DNA of 64,000 nt from Rotaria sp. Silwood1 (GCA_905250075.1 CAJNOP010000226.1:1-64000); one strand, 5' to 3'. Shown: positions 34,241 through 46,673, counted from the first letter of the stretch. Translations and numbers: made by a program. Notes: a model not told the origin generated them from the letters alone.

Positions 34241-35939
34241 TTAGCTATTCATTCTCCTTCGGTTTCCTTTTTTTCTTCGTCGTCGTTTTGTATGACTTCT
34301 TGTTAATTATTCTCCTCCGAATGCATGCTTTTTCATTCCGAACACTAGCAGAGTTGTTGCTATTCACTATCCTTGTAATGAAGAAATGATCTATGAGTCG
34401 ATTGAACATTGTCATACTCTGAAAAACTACTATAGGCTTTGTGTCATTGAAAATAAAAGAACGTTTGAAGACAGATATATAACTTATATAATGATACGTG
34501 AAAGAAATATTGACGAAGGGTATTTCGACCGTGCAATATTTCCTAGACATCAGTCTAGGGCCTAGAACGTTAAATTAGAACCAAAAAGCTATTAGCATAA
34601 TTCCTACGAGATTAAAGTGTGAAACGTGGTGCAGCTGTTCTTCCAAACCACAGGAAGATTGTTTTAGTCTATCTTTCTTCCGACACATTTCTAAACTATG
34701 CTTTTACTTATTCTTTCAGCACCCGAGTTAGAAAGCAATTCATATATTATGATTCGTATGAAGTAAGTTGATATACAACTTTTGAGGACATATCAGCAAT
34801 ATCTTGCACATTCGGTCGCTGAGCTTCAGGGTGTCTGTCATAGTCTGTGGAAAGGGTGGAAGCGGGTTTTAATTTCTCCATTTTATACTTCAACATTCCT
34901 TTCATTAATTACTAAACAATCACTTTTGTTAGGGTCATTAATTAGCAGCTAATTATCAACTGATCAGTAATTAGTTAAAATTTCTTGGGTTCTCTGACTC
35001 ATCATTACTGTGGTGTAAACGAATTCAAATTGTGCATTACTTCTGAATTTAGAATTTTATCTTTAATTTTAAAGGTTTCATAATTTTTCTTGCGTTTCGA
35101 AAATTGACTTCTTTTCCTTCAGATTTTGGATTTTCAATGAATTTGAATTGTGAAAGGACAAAATCGTCAATTATTAAGTCTAGAGCTAAGTGAATCGATA
35201 TACTAATTATAAATTTTAAAAGTCATAAAATATATAAACAATTGATTATATCACTATCTATTAAAATAACTGACAGAATATCGAATGACACGTGAGCGAG
35301 TGCGAACCAGTGTAGTATCTGAGAAAAAAAGTTGAAAATACTAGCGAAGAGCCAACCATAGCTTTTTGTCAGTTTTTCTTTCTATTGAGAAAAAAGTTCT
35401 CTCACATAAAGTTTCTCGTTCAAGATTGTAACTCAAAATATGATTACAGTTGATTAGGAAAAAAGAAGTGAATTGAATTACATATGATGTAAAATTTGAA
35501 AAATAATCTTCAGCAGTCATTGTTTGTGCTTTCTTGAAGGCTGTCTTAATGTCTGGAGAACAAATGTATGACGGATTTATGAACCCGTTCGAAAGAAAAA
35601 AAATATGATTTACTAGAATTCATTCCTTTGAATTGTAATTGACGACTCATCAATATCTCTCTATGACTGGGTATGTGTCCGCTGTCACCCATCTCAAAGT
35701 GTCTGAAGCAATTGACATACTCACAACTTTCTCTCGCGACCATGGTTTGTTGTAACGAGAAAATGCACATGTGATTGAAGGTTATTGTAATTTTTTTTCT
35801 CGTACGTTTGAGTAGCTTTCCGCGCAAGAAGCGTTTTGCTTGTTCTTTTTTCTTCGCCTTCAAGGACAAGTACTTTTTTCTTCTGTTCTTTACTACTTCA
35901 GTATGTTGCATACATAACCAATTCATTTATAATTTCACG

Positions 35940-36866
35940 ATGCAACCAACATTAAGAGCGCAAGGACATGTTTTCTTCTTAGTATTTACTTTGGTATCTA
36001 CTATCCAAGCCCAACAGTATCAATGCTCGTGTTCATGTTGTAAGGGACAAAACTGTCAAGCTGTTCTGACTGGCTATACATATGCTTTCTATTGCACAAC
36101 GGGCAGTTGTCTTCAAGCATGCAGTAGCACATACTTTCAATGTCGATTTATTCCACCTTATGGACAAGTCAACTCACAGTGTTTGGCTGCTACAACTCTC
36201 GTACCTTCAGGTGGTTCATACAGTTGTCAATGCAACTGTTGCAATACAGGAAGTAGTTCTTGTGCACCTATTTTAATTGGCTACACGACTGCTTATGGAT
36301 GTGACTCAGGATCATGCAGCATTGCATGTGCCACTCAATTTCCATCTGCATGTGTTTCGAACCAAAATGGACAAACACAAGGTACATGTTTAGGACTTAC
36401 AACTGCAAGCACCACTACGGTTGCTCCATGGCTTGGTAATGGCTGTTCGTGCTACTGCTGTCAATCGAACCAGAAATGCTTACCCATCATTAATGTGGGT
36501 AACGCCTCTGCGTCGCAATGTTCCACACTCGCGTGTACACAAGCATGTCAAAATACATATTCCACCTTATGTCCATCTTCATTGTATATGGGGCAAACTC
36601 TAGGTCAATGCACGAATCTTATAACAGGAAATAATCAATGTCGCTGCTTCTGTTGTGGTACCAATGGATGTCTGAATTATAATGTATACACTAATGGAGA
36701 TTGCACATCATGTCCTTCTATGTGTCTGCAGTATACACAGTGTGTTAATCCTTATCGAGCTACCCAATCGTGTTACACTAATTCAACTGCAGTTCGACAA
36801 GTCCCATTTGGCCGTCTGAAAACGGTTATTATTCCATTACTATTCTCACTCTTTCCGACTGTGTGA
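35940..36866 (+). CDS. secreted four-repeat cysteine-rich protein
   Basis: Single exon, 308 residues from the ATG at 35940. The frame is open further upstream, but that part is 5'-leader-like and the chosen Met is followed by a good signal peptide (FFLVFTLVSTIQA, cut near QAQQ). The mature part holds four copies of a 50-70 residue unit of the form C-x-C-x-CC, a short loop with Cys, then TGYT or similar, C, C-x-x-x-C, FxxxC, G-x-C. Examples: YQCSCSCCKGQNCQ, YSCQCNCCNTGSSSC, NGCSCYCCQSNQKC and NQCRCFCCGTNGC. Copies 2 and 3 are separated by a Thr-rich linker (ASTTTVAP). The C-terminus is hydrophobic (VIIPLLFSLFPTV) after a polar stretch, as in GPI-anchored proteins. I do not recognise the family. 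Likely a disulfide-rich surface or secreted protein. Confidence 0.8.
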   Translation: MQPTLRAQGHVFFLVFTLVSTIQAQQYQCSCSCCKGQNCQAVLTGYTYAFYCTTGSCLQACSSTYFQCRFIPPYGQVNSQCLAATTLVPSGGSYSCQCNCCNTGSSSCAPILIGYTTAYGCDSGSCSIACATQFPSACVSNQNGQTQGTCLGLTTASTTTVAPWLGNGCSCYCCQSNQKCLPIINVGNASASQCSTLACTQACQNTYSTLCPSSLYMGQTLGQCTNLITGNNQCRCFCCGTNGCLNYNVYTNGDCTSCPSMCLQYTQCVNPYRATQSCYTNSTAVRQVPFGRLKTVIIPLLFSLFPTV

Positions 36867-39800
36867 ACAACGTAGCTCTTTCATCACAGAAGTGACAGAA
36901 ATTATGCACGTTAATACAGAATCACTATTTATTTGATGACATGTAGATGTATTATAGTTTATTAATTGGTTTTGTAAAGGTTTAAAGCTTGTAATTATCT
37001 GAATAATGCACTTTTAATAATATATTTCGACTCAAAAGTGTTTGATGCTTAATAGTGTGTTTGACATGATATTCAGGAATATTGGCACATAGTGAGAGCA
37101 TAAGAGTGATTTAGTATGCAGAATAAGAGTATTGTTCTTTTTCTGTACAATAACAGAATCAAATCAGTCGAGATGCATTACAGAAATAGGATGGATCGTA
37201 GAAGCAGTCAATGCATGAATGAACCAATTCAAATTCTTTGCAAATACAGTACAGAATTTATCATTGCCAAGTCTTGAAGGTTATCTACGCATCGAGTAGT
37301 CGTCTCGTTTGTCTGCACGTATCTGCAATGTACTATGCTGAGACTTCGATATCATCAGTCATGAACATGTCAATCAATGCATCGATCACTTGATTCCAGT
37401 ATTGTGATGCTCAACATCGATTGTTGATTGTTCACAGGTGGAAATAAGTCTTTGCTAGGAAGTGTTGAATCTGCAAGATGCATTCATTGGACACTTTTGA
37501 GATTCGATGGTGACGTGTCGAATTTAGCTGAGAACATTGATCGTTTGTCCTAGAGAACTCTCCACAAATAACACTCATTTTATTTTGTCTGACGATCATG
37601 TTATGTTAGGTTTCATGTAAGTGATGACAACAAGGATGAGAATGCGAATAATCATTAAGATTAAGCAAAGAATTTCTCTGATACCGCTATAAGCGCAAAA
37701 GACAAAGATTTTATAGATTAATTAAATAAACAAAATATCGTTAACTGATATTGAGTTTCTTTCGTTGTGACTGAGAAAATTGTTTGTATCGATGTCATTA
37801 TTTCATGTTTGTCTCGTGATCAACTTTAATCGAAGAAAATTTGTGCTGAGCCCCAAAATATTTCTCTTCCATATTCTCTAAAAAAAATTACATAAGAATC
37901 TATAATCTCCACATCAACTGTGAAAAACTGATCGAATTATGTTGCCCATCTGCAATATGTACGACTTTTGAACATAAAAATTAGTTGTCACTAGGACTAT
38001 CAGCTTCACGTTTCTTTCCTAGGAATGGAGAAGATCAGTTGATTTTCTGCTCGTAAAATTGAGAAACACGAGATATGTTCCAACTACTGAGAACTGAGAA
38101 GCACAATTAGTTTTCTCAATTCCTGAAGTAAAGAACAAAAGCAACTGTTGTTTTTGTATGTTACAATTTATACTGCTCACATGTACTTTTATAATTAGAC
38201 TCAGTATGGCAAACATCCCTTTTTGTTCAAAGTACTGAGTTTATGTAATAATTAAATCGTGTCGATAATTAATATCAAGGATAAATTAAACAAATAGATC
38301 TTCAACATCTGCAGTCTTTTCATAATCATTTAAATGTATATTATTTATTCCAACTATTATTCATTAGATTAAACTTTTCTTTATGGTGTGAGCGAAGCTA
38401 TTCCTGCCATCTACGTCCAAATGTATACTATTGAAAGTCTATCAATTACATTAAAACGACCAAATACAGTTTTATATGTATCTGTATCATTTTTTATCAA
38501 TGATATTCATTTGCATTATCGTACATAAGAATGAAAAAATAACGAAATTTACAGATAAAATGCTTTATTATTGAATCATGTATAAATATTAAAGGAATAA
38601 CATAACAGAAGATTATTATTAAATTTGATATAATCAAAACCAACAAAGTTAACATCAGCAATTATTCTATGCAAACAAGTAGTGTATTGTGTTTTGTGAA
38701 ACTCGTAGTTATTCAGAGATCATAGCGATCGAGATTTCAGATCATTTGGGTGTGAATCCTCTGCTAACAGCTGAAGATAACAAACACCTGTCTCTTTTCT
38801 CGTAACTGTTTAACAGTAAAAAAAAGGCGCTGCATAGCATTAATACCAAAGTTTAGACTGTTCCAGTACATTGCAAATCTTTCCGTGAAATTCAAATGAT
38901 TGAAATACGTCTTTTCACTGTGGTAAATAAGGTAGTAGTTTGATATTTTTTCCATAGATTAACGGTTGTATCAGAAATATCGGCAATCATAACAATTACG
39001 TGTTAACTTTCGAAAATTATCACTATTGACAGTAGAAATGAATGATGAATAATCTCTATTAGCAATATATATGTATCGAAATGTGATATTCTAGAACATG
39101 ACGTGATAAAATGTGACGAGAGAGTGGCCAATGGAAAATATGGAAAGTTCTAGAATATATCTGAACATTGGACAAGGATTAGTTAAATATTAGCATAGTC
39201 GCTAAATTATAGACTTAGTCTAGCAAGATGTTAGAAGTAAATCCAAGATAGAGCTGCTCTATAGATTATTAAAGACGAGATGTTATACTGTATACTTCCA
39301 TAATAATACATTCAACATTTACTGTTTTATAAAATTTTAAACATCGTGATTCGAACTTTTGGTACACCTTAAGTAGTTTATTTCATAACGATATCATCGT
39401 TACTAGTTTTTTTGCAGAAAATTTCAACATAAAATCAAATAACAACACAAAGAAAGGATGAATGAAATCTACTCCCACTGATATAATTCAATGCAATGAT
39501 CTCTAATAATTACTAAAGTAAAAAAAAATCAGTTTGTCATGGTCGATCATTCGTTGAATTTGTTTGATTCTTTTCATAGATTACCTTTCCCAATGATAAT
39601 CAGAAAATGTTTGGAACTTAAGGGTGTGGGTGTGAGCAGGGGTTGTAACTTATCTTTATCACAGACACTCACACCCACACCTTAGAAAGTTCAATGATTA
39701 ATAAAATAAAAAACCTATTTGAAGCTAATTGCTTTTCCTGCAAACTATCGTATCATCAAGAATAGAATACGAAAATAGAGAGTAATTTCCTTTATTTATA

Positions 39801-39922
39801 AGAGAAAAGTTTATATAATTACTAATAAGATTGACATCAAACACTGCTAAGAGGCAACTAATATTGATTAAAATAAAATAAGATAAAGTTCTGTAGAGAT
39901 ATCACACTAATTCGAAATTAAT
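36867..39922. other. intergenic, no gene recognised
   Basis: AT-rich. Open frames at 38019-38216 and 38764-38955 look like chance. Fold-back locus 11 lies at the right end. A segment near 39080-39310 begins TGTGATATTCTAG and ends near AATAATACA, but nothing firm can be concluded. Confidence 0.4.
39620..39683. repeat. telomere-like fold-back (locus 11)
   Basis: Left arm TTAAGGGTGTGGGTGTGAG, spacer TTGTAACTTATCTTTATCAC, right arm ACTCACACCCACACCTTAG. The cleanest copy: the palindrome continues outside the simple repeat (GAACTTAAGG / CCTTAGAAAGTTC), which helps define the element ends. Confidence 0.8.
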
Positions 39923-40341
39923 TTATGCAGGTGTAGTTGATTTAGACGATTGATGCCTATTGTAAAGAACATATGACAGCGCAAAAACAGCGCCCAAGGC
40001 TAATGCGCTACCCCCAATCATTCCTAAAGTAACACTAACGGATAGTTGTCTGCTTGAAGATGGCTTTGCTAATGCATGTACAGTTGTATTATGTTTAACA
40101 CGAGTTTTGCTTGTTTGGTTGATCGATGGGGACCATAAAGTAGAAATTGTAGTGAACGTGTCGTTGGCTGATTGAGACACAAAATTAAAACTTGGAATCG
40201 ACGTATTGTTGTCGATCGAGTGTGCCAAAGTCATTTGTATATATGTGCTTGACATGAAAACTTAAAGTAGAAAATTATTATCATTCTATACATGCACGTC
40301 ATTCAACCTTTACCTAGAACGATGAAGAGTTTTTTCATCAT
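39923..40341 (-). CDS. small type I membrane protein
   Basis: Two exons: 40341-40314 and 40260-39923, separated by a 53-bp intron. The join (CTAG|TTTTC) creates a good signal peptide, MMKKLFIVLVFMSSTYIQ then MTLAHS. The ectodomain of about 60 residues is Ser/Thr/Asn-rich with several N-glycosylation sequons (NNTS, NDTF, NQTS, NTTV). A single membrane span follows (SVTLGMIGGSALALGAVFAL), then a short basic tail (YNRHQSSKSTTPA). About 120 residues in all. No family recognised; the form is that of a mucin-like or receptor-like stub. Confidence 0.7.
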
Positions 40342-41272
40342 TATCACTGTGAAGTAGATTGTGTTTATTGAATAGAAGAAAAATTTGAATGATGACTGTT
40401 ATTGCAATATCCAATGCTTATCATTTATATACATATATATAGTTGAGTGAATGAGGTTAAAAATAAAAAGACACTTCTAATATTAGATGATCTGCCTTGG
40501 GCACAAGGTTAGTCAAAATACGGTCGATAACTTGCTTGTGTTTGTGTGCGTCATCAGACATGACTCATATTTTACATAATTCTGATGTTTATCATGACGT
40601 CAAATCATGACGACATAGTTTTGTTTTGTCAAGCATAACCTAGAAATCAAGTCCACAATCTAAACCATTCATGATAAGTTACATAATGAAAAAAACGAAA
40701 GCTATTAAATTCTTCATATATTCGATCTTTTTTTAGAGTAAACAAAATATACAATTGTTAGATTGTATCGTCATTAGCACAGATGGTTGAAACATCAGGT
40801 GTTAAAGTACCTAAATAAATGTCATATGAACTCTCAGTTGGAAATCAAATCATTCATTCGATTAGTATAACTTGTTTTAAAACTCTTAATCGAAAATCAA
40901 TTGTTTTTCTTTCATTTATCATACAACTTTACATCAGTATTTCAAAAAATATGAATCTTCTGTTTTTTGCTTTTGAGTTAAATAATGAAATCAAATAATT
41001 CGAAACAATATGATCTTAGACAATATTTAGGTATCCTTATAAAAAACGATCAAAAAAACCTAGGATATCAAAACAGTAACTTCGGTTTTTCCTAAGACAA
41101 ATAAAAAGAAATCGACTTTCATATAAACGTTATTCATACTTCTCATGGCTTTTTATTCAATCTCATCACTAATGCATTAATTTTCATTTTATCTATCGAA
41201 TACAAAAAAAGAAATTTTCATCAAAATATATTCACTGGTTAATCATGAGAATTTTTTTCGTAATGGTTGACG
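40342..41272. other. intergenic, no gene seen
   Basis: AT-rich flank between two minus-strand units; nothing recognisable. Presumably contains the promoter of the small membrane protein. Confidence 0.4.
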
Positions 41273-41605
41273 TTAATATAAATAAATCAATAGTCCAATC
41301 AATGAAATAAGGCTGAGAAGAAAATACAATTGATTATTTTGAGTCATTATTCTTCGTTTTACATCATCATCATCAGCAATGAAACGAGGAAAACATAATG
41401 AAACAATAGAAAAATCATGAAAGTTTACAGAAAAAAGTATCAAATCAATAGTAGATAATAATAAAATAACAGCTTCGAATTGTGAATCAAAAATATGAAC
41501 AAATAAACTCATTTGAATTTTGTTTTTGCCTTTTCATTACGAAGTAAAGTAAAATATGGTAAAAGAATAAAACTATCTAATGCCATAGCCAACATTGAAA
41601 TCTAA
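41273..41605 (-). CDS. hypothetical hydrophobic protein fragment
   Basis: An open frame MSLFVHIFDSQFEAVILLL...LISLIGLLIYLY (79 residues) has two likely membrane spans separated by a charged loop (FIADDDDVKRR). Just upstream another frame reads MLAMALDSFILLPYFTLLRN after an acceptor-like TATTTAG. The two are in different frames, so if they are one gene it is broken or spliced in a way I cannot see. No family recognised. Confidence 0.2.
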
Positions 41606-42382
41606 ATAAGTGGGCAAATACTTAAATTATTATTATTAAAACATCGTGTTTAAAAATTTGATTGTTTTGATTGAAATCTTTAAAACATTTTAGAAGAGAA
41701 GATCAATAGATTTTATTATCCAAGAAATAGAATAAAGATACAAAGTAAGGATCAACAATATCATTCCGTGAACCAAACATCAGTTGTTTAATCATCATTC
41801 GGTGATAAGAATAAACTATAGACGAGAAATATACACCAAAGTATCCGAAATATCTTATTTGATATCACTGAAATGATGATGATTTTCTTAAAAAAAAAAA
41901 CCTTTTCCTTTTTCAGAAGTAAATGTAATAACATTAAAAAAAAAGCTTGAAATTTGAATCCGTCTAAGTATACTAAAAATAAGGAATTTATAAAATGAGT
42001 TTCAATTGAAAAGCAGCATTTATTGAATGCAGAACAAGATTCAACATTCAATATTCCATGTCATATATTTACTTGAACTACCGTCAGTATATCGCCGATC
42101 AAAACTGTCGAAGTATTTAAGTATGTATACATCATTATGTTTTTGTTTAATTTAGATCATGCTGAATATCAGAATGAACAGTAAGTATTGATTATACAAA
42201 ATATTATGTGTTAATTTTATTTAGGACTATCTCGAAACCAAGAAAAAAAGCATATATTTATGAAATTATTATTTTTTCTTCGTTAAGATCAATCTTAAGA
42301 TTGCAATGAAGAAAAGTATTTATTTAAACAGATTGTATTTTTTTTCTTCTATTTAGATTGATCTTCATATCTACTATTTATA

Positions 42383-42510
42383 GTCTTATGAATTTAAAAA
42401 CGACTATAAATGATCATAGGCAGAAAATTGCATCTGTAATTTTAATATTTAAATTACAGAAGCAATTTTCTGTCTATGATCATTTATACTTGTTCTTAGG
42501 TTCATAAGAC
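42383..42510. repeat. 128-bp perfect-type hairpin (MITE-like)
   Basis: Two ~60-bp arms in inverted orientation: GTCTTATGAATTTAAAAACG...AAATGATCATAGGCAGAAAA on the left and its near-complement TTTTCTGTCTATGATCATTT...GGTTCATAAGAC on the right, with almost no loop. The outer ends are GTCTTATGAA / TTCATAAGAC. No coding. It resembles a fold-back MITE; no target duplication could be assigned. Confidence 0.8.
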
Positions 42511-42987
42511 AGTGGAAAAGTAGGTTCATTCCCTAATTGTCACAGTAAAACAGCAAAATACCGCCAGTTTTTTGTTGCTCCAAGTACATGCTGGTGGATA
42601 ACTACTGTTTTAGCGCACATCGTATTGAACGTCAACTAGTGATATACCTTCAGTTTTGTTCTGGTTCGAATCACATATGATAGTATATTTTACTGTCAAA
42701 ATAAAAATCATATGAATAAGAGCAAGTGATTCAATAACATATTCCACCCTATATTACAGTTTTGAAAAGATTTAAGTCATGAATAATTGTAAAAGATCGA
42801 ACAGTTTTATCAAGGGATGAAGCCGCACACAATTTGATTGAGTATAGTCGGTTATCATCCTGAATAATCATTCCCATTTCTCGATTTTTTTTTAAACTGA
42901 GATAATATTTTTCTGCATATTATTCTTATTCGTAAGATCTATCGAAGGTCAACGAAGATGTCTAATACTGTCAATATTTTCTTGTAC

Positions 42988-43055
42988 AAGGTATGGGGTG
43001 GGTGTGTGGGTGTGTGGGTGTATTTCTCTTGTTCAGTATCACCCACACACCACCC
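42988..43055. repeat. telomere-like fold-back (locus 12)
   Basis: Left arm AAGGTATGGGGTGGGTGTGT and GGGTGTGTGGGTG; spacer TATTTCTCTTGTTCAGTA; right arm TCACCCACACACCACCCAAG. Near-perfect telomere-like arms. Confidence 0.8.
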
Positions 43056-43689
43056 AAGTTACTGGAAAATGAATGTGAAAGGTTAATACGCATCTGTTGT
43101 GTTTTCAACAAGCAAAACCATTTTGAAACAAAAGAGGCTACTATTTTCTAGAAAAATCCCCAAAGGAAGACTTAGGAAGATTTCTTACTATCATTTGCAA
43201 AAGAAGCAAGTTCAATAAATTTTGATATAAAATGATTGATCAGTTGAAAATATTCCGTCGTTAGATTTCTTCTAAATTTCTAATTGCAGCACAATTAAAA
43301 TTCGATGTAAAGTCGATCATATATAAAGATCGATATTAATTTGTTCATTTCTTTTTTGTGCATTACTCGAACAATACCAAAATTTTATTATTTTATAGCC
43401 ATCTATTTAAGGAAATAATTTCACACTCTGTCGAAAAAAAAACGACATAACAAAAATTTTTTGCTATTTTTTAATATCAGGTCAAAAAAAAATATTTACT
43501 ATTACTAATCAATGAACAATTTCTATCGTTAGTTCACATGATATATTTGATATGTTCAATAATGTTATAAAAGTCATGTTGCTAAAAAAAGTGAATCATA
43601 CGCCAATAAAAGTAAAAGAAAAAGTTGAAGAACATGTATTTAATATTTTCTGTTTTCTTTATTTGTGTTTTTTTAATCATGTAATTTTC
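43056..43689. other. AT-rich spacer, no gene seen
   Basis: Poly-A/T rich sequence between fold-back locus 12 and the CLCC1-like remnant. Nothing recognisable. Confidence 0.4.
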
Positions 43690-45345
43690 TAGAAAGATGA
43701 TGAAATTTGTCCAGTAATATTTAAAACGGAATATCGAACAGTATTAACTTCTTATTGTCATGTAATCAAACATTTCCCATATGAAATCTTACTTTTTTCT
43801 TTTCCTCCTTAGTAGTAATACTAACGATTAAATATATTTAGTCAGAAAACGTTAAAGAATATCATCTTTTGCTTGAATTATCTTCGAGTGAGTTCAATCG
43901 ACTTAAACAATTTACTTTTACGTCACGTTATGAATAAGTTTGATTTTATTACTTTATTATTTTAAATAATATAATAGATATTTTAAGAAAGATGTTCTTC
44001 ATGAAGTTCATGTTATCTCTGATCTTCTCAAACGTATTGTATATAAAATAAAAGAAGATGAACCAATTACTTAGTAATTTAACATGGTCAATATGATTAT
44101 GACCATTTGATATCAATGTCATCATTGAAGTAAGTATATTAATCAAGTATTCGAAAGTTAATCATAATATTCTTGCTAATTTAAATTTAAGATTCAAAAT
44201 TTTCATACTTTGAATTTAGTGTAGGAATGTGCAGTTTTGATGTGAATAATGACAAGTGAGCCACTAACTCTATCAAAATATGTTGTTTTTGTAGCGGTGT
44301 GTTTCAATACTTTAGTGAACATCGATGCTAGTGTGCACTAATCACATTGAACCGGTGACATAGGTAGTAAGTAAAATCAAACTGCACATCTGTAATTATA
44401 TGTTATCTAGTAGTAGCACTTTATTCACGGGTAAATCTATAAATTTCGAAGCAACATATTACTTGTGAATAGAGATGAAATGTGATGGGCTGAATCATCG
44501 TTGTCAAGTCTCTAGAATTCAAGCAGTGACATAGAAATATATGCTTTATTTATTTAAAGCTAATGGCGCAATCAAGGGAACTGAGTTTTCTTCCCTCGCT
44601 TAAGAATTATTAAAATTATGGTTACGCTACTATTTGAAATAAAGATCTGAATTTAGTTGCACTCACACTAAACGATTCGGCTCGTCAAGTTCATAAATTT
44701 CTTGTTTTGTTACATGAAATCAATTACATAATTATTCAATAATTGTCTTCGAGAGTTTTTTAGTTTTAATTATAATTGGAGCAATAAGTTTTATTAGTAT
44801 TCGTGTTCATCTTTGTCGTGGTCGATGGTTTACAACTTTCTTTATAATCGCGTTTATTATTTCTGTTATTCACAATTGATATACACTTTATCAGGTGGTA
44901 TATTTATTAATTTGAATCGTATAAAACTAAAATAGATTTATTCTATAGGAAGCACAAGCAAAAATCGATGAAGTTCTTATTAAAAAAAATCCCAAAACAT
45001 TGTCAAGATCATTCAATCGACGTATGGGACTTTTTTTAAAGCTAATTTTGGTCGTTTCTTTCAATTATCAACTAATGAATGTTTGGAATATTATAAAGAA
45101 TTACGTGCTATACATTATTCATAAGTTACACCAGTTTTTGCTGATACTATGCATAGTGTACCTATTTTTTTATGACCAATTATTATTCTTTTAATTTTAT
45201 TTATTATTATTGTTCTTATTTCTAATGTATTCACGATATGAAGTAAATTTACCTTTTATGATGGGTTCACTTCAACCATCTGCTCATGTTCCTATTACAA
45301 TAATAATAGCAAATGATGTAGAACAAATAACGTGTGGCGCAGAAT
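43690..45345 (+). pseudogene. CLCC1-like: chloride channel CLIC-like (CLCC1) remnant
   Basis: Plus-strand coding pieces resemble the CLCC1/MCLC ER anion-channel family. Early blocks read ICPVIFKTEYRTVL and VLHEVHVISDLLKRIVYK. A membrane block reads LVLIIIGAISFISIRV then GRWFTTFFIIAFIISVIHN. Then come EAQAKIDEVLIKKNPKTLS and the family block ANFGRFFQLSTNECLEYYKE. The 3' part reads YEVNLPFMMGSLQPS and ends EQITCGAE plus stop. In-frame stops fall where tryptophans are expected (HN-stop-YTLY; IHYS-stop-VTP), and the frame shifts within the run of T near 45030, so it is not functional. A MITE sits between the early and middle blocks. Start and exon limits are approximate. Family assignment is by eye from the CxxYYxxL and SRYEVNLP-GSLxPS context. 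Confidence 0.6.
44224..44392. mobile_element. 169-bp MITE, TA target duplication
   Basis: Terminal inverted repeats GGAATGTGCAGTTTTGAT (left) and ATCAAACTGCACATCTG (right), each flanked by TA (44222-44223 and 44393-44394), as for Tc1/mariner-type MITEs. The interior is non-coding. It lies within the CLCC1-like remnant, probably in a former intron. Confidence 0.6.
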
Positions 45346-45774
45346 AAATGGTATGTACATGATTTGCGCTGTAACTTTGTCATTTATTTTTTATTCGAGA
45401 CTCAATTTTTTTCTTAAAAGATTCACTATAAAATTCTCTATAATAATGTGTACTCTGTCTTGTTTCATGTATTTTTGGTTTATTTCTCGAAATTATAAGA
45501 TGTGCATAATACAACAATTAAATAATAAAAACACATAAAAATGATGCAGTTTAATAATAAATTAACATATAATATGTTAAAAATTTTAGTCTTGAAGAGT
45601 ACAGTTATCATCAGCAACAAGGCATCATTTGTGACCAAGAGTCTACTTTTATTTCGAAACTAACATTAACAAACAACAAAATGTAAATATATCAAAAGAA
45701 AACTAGAAAAAAAAACAAAATCATATGTTTTGTCAAACTATATTGATATATATATATATGTATCTATGACTATA

Positions 45775-45836
45775 AAGGTGTAGGTGTAAGTGTAGATATC
45801 ATTTTCTTCTTCACGTTTAATCCCATACCCACACCA
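45775..45836. repeat. telomere-like fold-back (locus 13)
   Basis: Left arm AAGGTGTAGGTGTAAGTGTA and GATATCA; spacer TTTTCTTCTTCACG; right arm TTTAATCCCATACCCACACC. It shares the GTGTAGAT inner arm with locus 7. Confidence 0.75.
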
Positions 45837-46673
45837 TAAATAAACATAACATGATAGCTTTATTTATGGAGTGAGAATATAAATCAGAATAAATAATAAA
45901 AGTGCAAGAAAACGAGTAGGAGTAAGCAGGATTATGTAGTACATATCTGAAGGAAAAATCATGTTGTTGCACAGTTGATTGTCTCTTCATCAGTTTCTAC
46001 TTTTATTGAAACAAGCTACAGTGTAATTTTAACTAACGATCATTTCTTCATCTACTTTCATGCAGATTCTATCGTGAAAAGAAATATTCATATCGATTTT
46101 ACAATTCATGATTTTTTCGGATAATATTCTTACCAATTTTCATGATTTCAGGATACATATCGCTGAATATGATCAACAGACAAAAAAAGAAAAATCATTA
46201 TAAAATTTTATTAAAAATAAAACGAATATGAATTTTTTTAATTAATACATAAATCAATTAATGAATTGACAGTTGAAGAATCTTCATGCATTTCAATTGA
46301 TCCTAACTGATGACTTGAATAAGTATTGAACTATGAGTGAACTTGTGACTTTGATTTCAAAAGAATTCACTTACGAGAAATTATATTCACATTAGTTTTA
46401 AGTAAGAGCGAAAAAGACATTTGTGTTTGATATTCAAGCCTACTAAAGTTTATCAGTAAAGTTAACTTGTGATAACAAATATTGATTTTTTCGTTTTTTA
46501 TTTCAAAATGATTATTGTATAAAACTATTTCTTTTGTGTTGATACTAAAAAGGAAATTTCTAAACTTTGATCGAAATCAAAATGCAAAAATTCGAATGTT
46601 AAACACAAGAAACATTGAAAGATATTTCGTACAAAAAAAAAGTAATGGATGAAGACATCATTAGCAAATGCTA

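Larger units (their letters stand above)
32362..35939. other. intergenic; AATCGA-rich patch, no gene
   Basis: Upstream region of the mannosidase gene and of the downstream cysteine-rich gene. From 33350 to 33620 there is a cryptic simple patch rich in TAATCGATT-like words. Two fold-back copies lie at 32931 and 34191. Open frames at 34245-34550 and 35546-35926 (minus) have no recognisable domain; the second is antisense to the leader of the cysteine-rich gene. Confidence 0.45.

Noticed and set aside
34245-34550. 101-codon minus-strand frame ending in a Lys-rich tail
   Set aside because: No recognisable domain, no splice partners, AT-rich composition.
35546-35926. 126-codon minus-strand frame
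   Set aside because: Antisense to the leader of the cysteine-rich gene; Lys runs reflect T-rich leader sequence.
35775-35939. Upstream extension of the cysteine-rich frame
   Set aside because: Would bury the signal peptide; Phe/Lys-rich stretch looks like an untranslated leader.
39080-39310. Possible solo LTR (TGTGATATTC...AATAATACA)
   Set aside because: No clear target duplication and no second copy to compare; termini alone are too weak.
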